Shown here: piece by piece, positions 11,301-15,630 of the stretch
Numbering within the stretch: the first letter of the stretch is position 1
Layout of the letters: every line of letters begins with the position of its first letter
Source of the DNA: Bacteroidota bacterium
Lineage (GTDB): Bacteria; Bacteroidota; Bacteroidia; Bacteroidales; Tenuifilaceae
Assembly (NCBI GenBank): GCA_029558675.1
Contig: JAKQEF010000190.1
Location: 1 to 36,461, forward strand
Direction: 5' to 3'
Length of the DNA stretch: 36,461 nucleotides
Program-made: the position numbers and the translations under genes
The notes under the pieces: model-generated
What the model was told of the DNA's origin: nothing
Database searches by the model: none
The model's input: only the letters and a program-made list of their open reading frames with translations

Positions 11301-11862
11301 TACGGAGGTTCGCTACTCCGTGGTAAACGATCCTTCGTTAACCTACACTTGGGGCTATGATGGTGAGCATGTTAATATTACGGGTACTGGCAATGTTGTG
11401 GAGGTTGACTTTTTGGGCAATGCCACATCGGGCTATATAAGCGTTTTCACCACTAATGACTGCGGCGATAGCGACCCGCTTGAACTATATGTAACGGTTT
11501 TTGAACGGCCTACTGCTACGCTTTCGGTTATTTCACCCCATGATGCAATTTGCGATGGTGATAATACAGAGATAACCGTTACTCTAACAGGAGGAACTTC
11601 GCCATACAGTTTTGATATATTTAACGGTACGGACACGGAGACCGTTACCGGAGCGACCTCGCCATATACTTTTATTCCCGATGCCGCTTATGTTCCTACA
11701 TGGTTGGGACCGGGGACAAGCAATACCTACACCTATTCGATTCCTGTCGTAACTTCCGCAAACGGATGTAGCAACTCGGGAGACAATACGGTGGATGTTG
11801 TGGTGTATAAAATACCCGAAACGGGGCCTCAGTATCACATTCCCAATACGCATGATATGTGA
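2368..11862 (+). CDS. Giant secreted modular beta-helix / PKD protein (3,164 aa)
   Basis: The frame is open from a TTG at 2272, but the ATG at 2368 gives a proper signal peptide: MIRR, hydrophobic core at residues 24-38, likely cleavage after AWG (43). Four modules follow. Each opens with a W-x5-W type motif (SGNWNNTTTW near 50, TGNWNVADTW near 430, SGRWGLTSSW near 1408, TDNWNVVSNW near 2365), continues as many short beta repeats of the NNLTV/LNGDLTV/LTLNSGxLD kind that should form a beta-helix, and closes with a beta-sandwich marked YPIG/FPVG/YPMG/FPIG (about 306, 1254, 2223, 2642). From residue 2779 onward there are Ig/PKD-like domains with paired cysteines. It ends in TGPQYHIPN without a recognisable type IX sorting domain. 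The likely role is cell-surface adhesion or matrix. The gene stands alone, followed by a terminator. Confidence 0.85.
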   Translation: MIRRNLLKPQAPFIPQNLYDRVKAIGLTLVVFVLVFAGNGAWGQTRTASVSGNWNNTTTWGGQSVPTAVNDVVINDGINVTINIANAECQSLTINGGGSNTYVTVGANSLTVGGAITINAATSKNVNKYITVSSGTLNCASITMAATSTNTRDCYISITGTGSVNVSGDITMNATQGQRNYILFTGNGTLNVGGTITGGTITSTAGGGGTPARGTVNYNGAGNQAMGNYTYYNLTVSNGGTKSLQGNTTVTNSLTLNSGVLDIGNYNLTLNAASIVDGIPFSNTNMIVTSGTGFVIRNANLGLPVIYPIGSDGYYDPVTVDARNPITGTISMRTAQSGALGPKYVQRVWDIQTSVNRATLTLTFNYESTEASEAPTFIKYRQGAGAWGDPTGTSSFGSNSFTTTGNTSITTAGTHSFTAGTVGTYYSYQTGNWNVADTWTRDPGGTHLVDPAVPGNDDVVVILDGRTVTLTADVATTGLDITLNPMGIIDMGGYQFTQPIQSLRGQGTLRLSSTNFPTVTSNLFVDAGGGTTEYYNGANFNLPNAQITYNNLSINVPGGVIATQMNNLTLNGDLTVKTGTYRINDNTSARRQLTVYGDVTVNSGASLTVGTGVTNGTTNPYGIAGGISPFLNYYDQYSHRVVLHGDLTNNGTVRFTNLAYPVYNAFPPTTLGATTGFATVYFRGATHNTVACNGTTDFYNLVVDKGIDQSYHLTVYSSNYHYFRLFGANTAGGFDAGANPNLRKALWIRNGSLVLQGLTIIPSLSEGTCGDGASPNSDYFVPANGALVLDGPEVVVLSTADNHQEVNLAYGVAAPNDGAMGITQGGCSSFSILGRLQVNDGYFSTRESGGFITWDWASGQFIINGGTVDAKQYRAAAAGVGGGLASFTQTGGHLLLRGRFQRIPTAYGSIDDLKDFSTSTLNTTRATEGSLASAVGTFNLNDASNVFTMSGGTITIYDVTGTDAGQQKAFEVKASAGNINVSGGTVEIVPTTGTVLADPAYYYIESTAPVGNLTVNRVSGAAEVRLRTNPLTVLSNFSIDVGDFQANNFNVTIGGNFTVGASGTYTSGTNRTVFNGAGTQTITNSTGAVLNFNRFIVSKPDGRELRYNSTPQVNIADSLRILSGTFRTYSRIINVYGHVENNGISLTTSGYLVMNGDAAQTISGNGVFTNLRLNKPAAGTADVTLKNDITVEGILNFAGHATGYKRLNLDEYNILFGPNASVTGYSDTRFIYTLGQVGNGGVSKVYSATSNSFTFPVGAPSTRHAAPHYTPATISLSADPSTYGTVTVVPVGAVHFATDPQNRSLTYYWRVKTEGFDGIVPGSVSHSYTYSQDDVVEGGDVSEAGYVPARFDNSTLTWSRGTTASINTTTNVMDGPWLSGVDYIDGDFTAGDDTPTNPFGTPQTFYSRQSGRWGLTSSWSTTGHGGAPAPRVPGLADIVIIGNGDAITLNTLPETPNNDARSCANLRIEAGASLDIGYNPGCNFAVVSSHPNGNGLFRVACDRGPLLASTVRTFQFPSGDFTDFNKNLGTTDLYTTNPLAGTTFYLPNGTTSYGNLIISPFGGSNIIFANHDVLIYGTLTIKGQNADSWFLPTWNINYPTAPAVRVSKTITIMGNMDIQGGSFGWYGGNGGGAQNVVVHGDIIVGEWAGINVWSRNQGQSLSIGGSLYNNTRNAIEGGVSCRSYVCLNAVDVTFFGDNDAVVHTASGTDYAGGSGSGYGYTDPASPLHRSATIFSNVTVNKGNSQATTLPFTGGTVSTPVDNWLTLQNGTLSYQLTNPRRDFTVSTTTALTIPGTAGLEVNLQGNSHGVSTLIANANSNTNDLFLNGKLTVANSTVYVGPTTSPNNNNDIEYGGGGLSEIDVQDGGTLVVNGQIRMSPSSTAGVLKYRQSGNSRVVINGQEANLTKAKLEVYNPGSVFEMTGTSTLTIVRGGGTTYGDLYLRPETSNVSGSSTIQFTQTPPVGPVVDLIQSYLLDATVPLNNLTISGKTTGTNRNATVSLFISPLQLNGDLTIDNNRSVFDANSVYSVNVSLKGNFVNNGTYNYYNNLTTFNGNIQRLEGSAVTNFYNLTVNPITSLTLIRDITVDNDLTLSSGQLLNGTYTINLKRHLINNANYNGDAATGGVVLNGTVQQEISGTGTFGRLELNNALGARINNSITLQRNIRLTNGVFSLNKFLMTMGVNSNIEGSGFGVTKMITTDGVFSNVGIRKYFPVYSGAAQTFTYPMGTSGKYTPAVLTFTNNDNVGYIRVNNINSNHPSAYDPNNVLDYYWELESYGVSNFDGNVVFNYKDDDVRVTGANTEADYIAAAMMIPGNSWAKYGTDDVDEDNNTIIFRYVGANNLSGEYTAGIDNALPDNVPQFTNIDTDNWNVVSNWEQTGGDPYTLTGPPNGFIVTIRSGTTVTVSENYARTYRTRIDGTLHFDPDYYGHSLGTVTGSGTLHLESGTFPAGRYTQFFDCSNNSILEYGGTTDYTIIADLYSTLPNLYFVGTGTRNIPNKDLTICRRLLINGPTLNNLSNRRLTIQGTFERLAGSFSSGAGANAVVSFAGSAPQTIGGALGNFTGDNAFNNLEIDNPDGLTINDAGAIEVKRNLLLTSGIITTSSNATLTIINTSTNCVTPAEGQATSFVNGPLTKLINPGDRFVFPIGKGTTLGHKFEISATQSSGAALWTAEYFTPNPTFADFTDPITYVNSQEYWTVSGPIGGQAYVHLTWDPSSDLTPLMTENGVSDMRVAGWNTGTSSWEEISSSALGDGSNGTVRTFGRVAIPGTGFGNFTTACINITKPRARFSPSGPICGNAGIPLTFSGVDGTNLNFVLTYRKGGVLQPAVTVNSLPYTLPTDATGNTYQLVSFTYNNLPHAAPVLTGVVDATIVTAYTVPTPANAGSDQSLCGATSATLDGNNPIVGTGLWSIFSGDGGTVIQPTVNNSEFNGVNGNTYILTWTISNGGCTSSDNVTISFPLMPVQPDHFVLYTDEVCQGDTEVRYSVVNDPSLTYTWGYDGEHVNITGTGNVVEVDFLGNATSGYISVFTTNDCGDSDPLELYVTVFERPTATLSVISPHDAICDGDNTEITVTLTGGTSPYSFDIFNGTDTETVTGATSPYTFIPDAAYVPTWLGPGTSNTYTYSIPVVTSANGCSNSGDNTVDVVVYKIPETGPQYHIPNTHDM

Positions 11863-11887
11863 TAGTGGGAAAAAATAGAGTAGGGTT

Positions 11888-11923
11888 AACTTGTGTTCCG
11901 GAAAGTTGGGACACAAGTTTTTT
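11888..11923 (+). terminator. Rho-independent terminator after the giant gene
   Basis: A 12-bp stem (AACTTGTGTTCC with GGGACACAAGTT, one G-T pair) and an 8-nt loop are followed by a run of six T. It starts 25 bp after the stop codon of the giant gene and separates that transcript from the polysaccharide locus downstream. Confidence 0.88.
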
Positions 11924-12031
11924 CGCATATGGAAAAATGGTATATGGGCCGTCACGCAGGAAAGGGCGCTGCCTTAAACTTGTTTTGTGGATAGCTGTTA
12001 ATGAAGAGTAATATAAGTAAGGTTTTATAGT

Positions 12032-12039
12032 TACTTTTG
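12032..12039 (+). promoter_or_regulatory. Promoter of the polysaccharide locus (-7 element TACTTTTG)
   Basis: TACTTTTG fits the Bacteroidetes -7 consensus TAnnTTTG exactly. Transcription would begin around 12043-12048, just where the structured leader begins. No good TTTG -33 box is seen at the normal spacing. The 5' leader before the wza-like ATG at 12293 would be about 250 nt long. Confidence 0.6.
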
Positions 12040-12042
12040 TAC

Positions 12043-12120
12043 GCCCTTAACGTTCTCCCGCAGAATTTGGCTGTGGGTTACCGGGCGAAGCTGTGAAGAC
12101 ACCTGAAGTTTTCTTTTTTT
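12043..12120 (+). ncRNA. Putative structured RNA leader upstream of wza
   Basis: Right after the promoter, GCCC (12043-12046) can pair with GGGC (12083-12086) around a 7-bp hairpin CCCGCAG/CTGTGGG (12057-12063 with 12071-12077, loop AATTTGG). Next come a purine-rich, unpaired-looking stretch (GAAGCTGTGAAGACACCTG) and a T-rich run at 12109-12120. The arrangement resembles an attenuator or antitermination leader such as those controlling capsule operons through NusG-like factors. That function is inference; no RfaH/UpxY-type gene lies in the window and I cannot name an Rfam family. Confidence 0.45.
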
Positions 12121-12173
12121 GATTGGTTATAAAGGTTGCGGCGCTCTGCGCTTTATGCTTGGTCTATAAGTCC

Positions 12174-12204
12174 AAACCTGACAGGTTTCCAAAACCTGTC
12201 AGGT
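12174..12204. repeat. Inverted repeat (CCTGACAGG-type) in the wza leader
   Basis: ACCTGACAGGTTT and AAAACCTGTCAGGT face each other across CC, and each arm is itself nearly palindromic (CCTGACAGG, CCTGTCAGG). Such elements are dispersed in many Bacteroidota genomes. It lies within the presumed 5' leader of the polysaccharide operon, 89 bp before the wza start, and could form a strong RNA hairpin. No T-run follows, so it is not called a terminator. The rest of 11924-12292 shows no gene. Confidence 0.75.
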
Positions 12205-12292
12205 CTTTCAAGCTGCAGCGCAACATTGTACAAGAAAATATTAGAAGTTATTGTTGAAAAAAATAATAAACAAACAGGATAAAAATAACCCA

Positions 12293-13063
12293 ATGAGAGT
12301 CAAGTTTATCGTTACCATAGGCATAGTATTGTTGTTGTTAACAGGATGCAACCGCAGAAGCCAATTGCTCTATATGAAAAACCTGAATCCGGCCGGAGAG
12401 GAGTTGGTAGCCAAGCCACCTCAGTATAAACTGCAACCCGGTGATTTGCTGTTTATACAGCTTATCACCTCCAGCCCCGAGATAAGTCAGGCATTCAACA
12501 ACCCCACCGGATCGCAATATTTATCCCGTGCCAATGATGAGACTTCCCTTTATTTTAGTGGATATACACTTGATGAAGAGGGATTTGTGTCGTTACCATT
12601 TTTGGGTAGTGCCAATTTATTGGGACTTACTTTAGATGAGGCACGTAATGAGATACGCACATTAACCGAAAAGATGTACAAGGATGCCTCTGTAATCGTT
12701 AAGTTGGCCAATTTTCGGATAACAGTGGTGGGCGAAGTCAGGCGACCGGGAACTTTCAGAAACTTCAACGATTACCTAAGTATCTTTGAGGCTTTGGCAC
12801 AGGTGGGCGATATCAGCGAGAACGGGAATAGAAAAAATGTACTAGTAGTTCGGCAAACAGACACCGGGAGCAAAACCTTCAGGGTTAATTTAAACGACAA
12901 ATCGGTTTTTACATCGGAAGCATTCTATCTGCTCCCCAACGATGTGATTATTGTGGAGCCCATAGGGAATAAAATATTCCAAATGAATGTGCCGTATATA
13001 ACGTTAACTTTTTCTACCATTAGCACACTAATCCTGCTCTACAATTTTATCACGAGATTGTAA
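12293..13063 (+). CDS. wza: Polysaccharide export lipoprotein, Wza family
   Basis: The frame is open from a TTG at 12251, but the ATG at 12293 gives a clean lipoprotein signal with lipobox LLTGC (Cys19); 256 residues. It has the poly-export domain (YKLQPGDLLFIQLITSS at about 42-58, then DEEGFVSLPFLG) and one SLBB-type domain (FRITVVGEVRRPGTF), and ends in a hydrophobic segment that may cross the outer membrane (ITLTFSTISTLILLYNF). Wza-type proteins form the outer-membrane exit for capsule or exopolysaccharide and work with a Wzc-type co-polymerase; here that partner lies 2.6 kb downstream, separated by repeats, a broken gene and galE. It is the first gene after the locus promoter. Confidence 0.9.
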   Translation: MRVKFIVTIGIVLLLLTGCNRRSQLLYMKNLNPAGEELVAKPPQYKLQPGDLLFIQLITSSPEISQAFNNPTGSQYLSRANDETSLYFSGYTLDEEGFVSLPFLGSANLLGLTLDEARNEIRTLTEKMYKDASVIVKLANFRITVVGEVRRPGTFRNFNDYLSIFEALAQVGDISENGNRKNVLVVRQTDTGSKTFRVNLNDKSVFTSEAFYLLPNDVIIVEPIGNKIFQMNVPYITLTFSTISTLILLYNFITRL

Positions 13064-13104
13064 TTCCATGGTATGATACTCTGCGTACCTATGCGGCATA
13101 AAAA

Positions 13105-13270
13105 AAGAAGTAACGCAAAGAGCCGCAAAGGTGCAAAGCTCCGAAGGCTCGGAGCGCAAAGGAAAGAACATAGCTACACTTAGCGCAACTTAGCGGAATC
13201 TCTGCGTACCTCTGCGGTATTAAAATAGAAGTAACGCAAAGAAACGCAAAGGAGCGAAGTTGCGCAAAGG
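13105..13270. repeat. Repeat units left of the GxxExxY pseudogene
   Basis: One full unit (from GAAGTAACGCAAAG at about 13105 to CTCTGCGGTATTAA) and the first third of a second (from about 13228) belong to the roughly 120-bp family described for 13700-14265. The unit contains the hairpin GCTCCGA-AGGC-TCGGAGC. The second copy is interrupted about 18 bp before the start codon of the broken GxxExxY gene. Confidence 0.85.
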
Positions 13271-13287
13271 ATACACAATGGAAAGAA

Positions 13288-13665
13288 ATGACTGAAAACG
13301 AAATTTCAAATATCGTCATTGGCAGTGCAATTGAAGTTCACAAACAACTTGGGCCCGGGCTTTTGGAGTCAGCATATCAGGAATGCCTTGCTTATGAGTT
13401 AAAACAGCAGGGATTACAGGTTTTAAAAGAAGTCCCCATGCCGATTGTTTAAAAAGAAGTAAAATTAGACCATGGATACAGGTTGGATTTACTGGTAAAT
13501 AGTAAGGTTGTGATTGAAATTAAATCGGTAGAATTTATTTCTGATATTCACGAGGCACAGTTATTAACCTATTTAAAATTAGGAAATTTCAAGTTGGGGT
13601 TACTTTTAAATTTTCACACAACCGTACTGAAAAACGGGATTAAAAGAATGGTAAATAACCTATAA
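13288..13665 (+). pseudogene. GxxExxY protein gene with an in-frame stop
   Basis: Reading from the ATG at 13288 gives MTENEISNIVIGSAIEVHKQ, LGPGLLESAYQECLAYEL and so on, which is the GxxExxY family (TIGR04256; the G..E..Y motif is GLLESAY). TAA at 13450-13452 interrupts the frame after VPMPIV, exactly where relatives usually have Tyr before KEVKLD. The rest (DHGYRLDLLVNSKVVIEIKS to the end) continues in the same frame to 13665. A single base change (TAT/TAC to TAA) explains it. The family's function is unknown; its Asp and E-x-K spacing (RLDLLV, IEIKS) resembles PD-(D/E)xK nucleases. It is flanked on both sides by the 120-bp repeat units. The second half could be translated alone from the ATG-equivalent at 13483, but this seems unlikely to work. 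Confidence 0.88.
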
Positions 13666-13699
13666 AAACTATCGCATACTTTGTGCAGTTCAGTTGTAC

Positions 13700-14265
13700 T
13701 AAGAGGTTGTACCGCAAAGAACCGCGAAGAAGCAAAGTTACGCAAAGGAAAGAACTCTTCCATACTCTGCGCAACTTAGCGGAATCTCAGCGCACCTCTG
13801 CGGTACTATGAAGTAGTAACGCAAAGAAACGCAAAGGAGCAAAGCTCCGAAGGCTCGGAGCGCAAAGGAAAGAACTCTTCCACACTTAGCGAAACTTAGC
13901 GGTACTTGGCGCATCTCTGCGGTACTAAGAAGTAGTAACACAAAGAGCCGCAAAGAAGCAAAGAAACGCAAAGAAACAAAGCCACGCAAAGGAAAGAACA
14001 TAGCTACACTTAGCGCAACTTAGCGGTACTTGGCGTACCTCTGCGGTACTAAGAAGTAGTAACGCAAAGAAACGCAAAGGAGCAAAGCTCCGAAGGCTCG
14101 GAGCGCAAAGGAAAGAACTCTTCCACACTTAGCGAAACTTAGCTGTACTTGGCGCATCTCTGCGGTACTAAAAAAGAAGTACCGCAAAGAACCGCAAAGA
14201 AGCAAAGTCACGCAAAGAAAAGAACTCTGCCATACTCTGCGAACCTCTGCGGTACTAAAAACTTG
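13700..14265. repeat. Tandem ~120-bp near-palindromic repeat units (about 4.5 copies)
   Basis: Unit starts (GAAGTAGTAACGCAAAG or variant) lie at about 13810, 13929, 14053 and 14177, a period of 119-124 bp. The left half is built of 10-bp words (AACGCAAAGA, AACGCAAAGG) and the right half of others (ACTTAGCGCA, ACTTAGCGGT, ACTTGGCGTA, CCTCTGCGGT). The two halves are roughly reverse complements (AGTAACGCAAAG against CTCTGCGGTACT), so one unit could fold into a long imperfect hairpin. Some units add the inner hairpin GCTCCGA-AGGC-TCGGAGC. The long minus-strand frames here come from the repeat words and are not genes. This fills the 671-bp gap between the pseudogene and galE. Confidence 0.88.
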
Positions 14266-14336
14266 TATTACAAAGAAAAATCCCTGAGCGGCACCTTGAG
14301 CCGGAGTTCAAGGCAGTTACACAACAAGGCTTAAAA

Positions 14337-15398
14337 ATGTCAAAAATACTGATTACCGGAGGAACAGGATACATCGGTTCGCATACCGTGGTGGAACTTA
14401 TGGAGAGTGGATACGATGTGGTGATTGTGGACAATCTTTCCAACTCCACCACTGCTCCCCTGGAGGGAATAAAGCGTATCACCGGCAGAAAGCCTGAGTT
14501 TGTGGAGGCCGATTGCTCCGACCTCGGTCAGATGAGGGCTCTCTTCGAAAGATACCCTCAAATCCGTTCCGTTATACATTTTGCTGCCCTGAAGGCAGTG
14601 GGCGAATCTGTGGAAAAACCTTTGGATTATTACAGGAACAACATTCTCTCGGTGATCAACCTTTTGGAACTACTTGGCAAGCGGGGCGGGAATTTTGTTT
14701 TTTCCAGCTCGTGCACGGTGTACGGTCAGCCTGACATTCTACCCGTAACCGAGGAGTCGCCCATAAAAAAGGCACTTTCACCCTATGGCAATACCAAGAG
14801 GATTGCTGAAAATATCATTGAGGATACCGTGGCCGCCATGGGCAATATCAATGCCATTGCGTTGCGCTACTTTAATCCCATTGGAGCCCATCCCAGTGCT
14901 GAGATTGGGGAGTATCCCGTGGGCAAACCCGATAACCTGATCCCGTTTATAACCCAAACCGTGAGAGGGATATGGGAAAAACTGCAGATTTTTGGTTCTG
15001 ATTATAACACTCCTGATGGAACGGCCATTCGTGATTATTTCCATGTGGTGGATTTGGCCAAGGCCCATGTTGTGGCCCTTGAACGATTACTGGAAGATAA
15101 AAATCGAAAACCCTACGAGGTTTTTAACGTGGGGGCAGGCAGAGGTATTACCGTATTGGAAATAGTGAATACTTTTGAGAGGGTAACCGGGCAGAAAGTA
15201 AATTACGAGTTTACAAGACGCAGGGCAGGCGATATAGAAAAGGTGTGGGCCGATACCACCCTTGCTGAAAAGGAGTTGGGCTGGAGGGCAGAAAAGACAT
15301 TAGAAGAGGCGTTGCTCTCGGCGTGGAAGTGGGAAGAGAGATTATTAAGGAGAAAGGGAAAGGGAAAGGGGAAAGGGAAAAGAGACAATGAGCATTGA
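14337..15398 (+). CDS. galE: UDP-glucose 4-epimerase
   Basis: This 353-residue extended short-chain dehydrogenase interconverts UDP-glucose and UDP-galactose (or the N-acetyl forms) and supplies galactose-type precursors in the cytoplasm. The NAD-binding GGTGYIG is at residues 8-14, the SSSCTVYG serine motif follows, and the catalytic Tyr150/Lys154 pair sits in SPYGNTK. LRYFNPIGAHPSAEIGE and the C-terminal RRAGDIEKVWADTTLAEKEL are typical GalE. The last 16 or so residues (RRKGKGKGKGKRDNEH) are not; they are encoded by a GGGAAA-rich tract, and the stop codon TGA is the first three bases of a 38-bp dispersed repeat. The native C-terminus has therefore probably been replaced by repeat-derived sequence, without touching the active site. 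Confidence 0.93.
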   Translation: MSKILITGGTGYIGSHTVVELMESGYDVVIVDNLSNSTTAPLEGIKRITGRKPEFVEADCSDLGQMRALFERYPQIRSVIHFAALKAVGESVEKPLDYYRNNILSVINLLELLGKRGGNFVFSSSCTVYGQPDILPVTEESPIKKALSPYGNTKRIAENIIEDTVAAMGNINAIALRYFNPIGAHPSAEIGEYPVGKPDNLIPFITQTVRGIWEKLQIFGSDYNTPDGTAIRDYFHVVDLAKAHVVALERLLEDKNRKPYEVFNVGAGRGITVLEIVNTFERVTGQKVNYEFTRRRAGDIEKVWADTTLAEKELGWRAEKTLEEALLSAWKWEERLLRRKGKGKGKGKRDNEH

Positions 15399-15433
15399 GC
15401 AATGCGCTGCCCTGAGCTTGTCGAAGGGAGCAA
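15396..15433. repeat. 38-bp dispersed repeat, copy 1 (CCCTGAGCTTGTCGAAGGG type)
   Basis: It is identical over 38 bp to 15537-15574. It contains CCCTGAGCTTGTCGAAGGG, a sequence found dispersed in many bacterial genomes. Its first three bases are the galE stop codon. The 232-bp gap between galE and wzc (15399-15630) holds only such repeats: this copy, four octamers in register at 15440-15471, a hairpin, and copy 2. Confidence 0.85.
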
Positions 15434-15439
15434 TGAACA

Positions 15440-15477
15440 ATTTGCTAATTCGTTGATTCGGCTATTCGGTTATTCGT
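15440..15477. repeat. Short 8-bp array between galE and wzc
   Basis: ATTTGCTA, ATTCGTTG, ATTCGGCT and ATTCGGTT lie in register, followed by ATTCGT. These are the same words as in arrays A and B around the four-helix-bundle gene. ATTAGCGT, CTCAGCGT and CTTAGCGG follow after the hairpin (15503-15526), repeating the end of the array at 1110-1133. Confidence 0.8.
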
Positions 15478-15484
15478 ATTCTCT

Positions 15485-15502
15485 CCCGACAGAATTGTCG
15501 GG
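15485..15502. repeat. Hairpin CCCGACA-GAAT-TGTCGGG
   Basis: A perfect 7-bp stem with a 4-base loop is inserted within the octamer array, between ATTCT and ATTAGCGT. No T-run follows, so it is not a classical terminator. Confidence 0.75.
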
Positions 15503-15536
15503 ATTAGCGTCTCAGCGTCTTAGCGGTAAAATGCAA

Positions 15537-15574
15537 TGAGCAATGCGCTGCCCTGAGCTTGTCGAAGGGAGCAA
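15537..15574. repeat. 38-bp dispersed repeat, copy 2
   Basis: Identical to 15396-15433 and in direct orientation, 104 bp apart. It ends 57 bp before the wzc start codon. Confidence 0.85.
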
Positions 15575-15630
15575 GGAACAATGATGGCATAAGGATGGAA
15601 TTGAATAAATAGAAAAAATTAGAGATAGCA

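Noticed and set aside
12174-12204. Terminator in front of wza
   Set aside because: The inverted repeat is strong but is not followed by a T-run, and it belongs to a class of dispersed palindromes.
13450-13452. Programmed stop readthrough in the GxxExxY gene
   Set aside because: TAA is the least readthrough-prone stop, no stimulatory structure is seen, and a single base change from a conserved Tyr codon explains it.
13738-14211. Several minus-strand ORFs rich in Leu, Ser and Cys
   Set aside because: They are translations of the ~120-bp repeat units and shift frame from copy to copy because the period is not a multiple of three.
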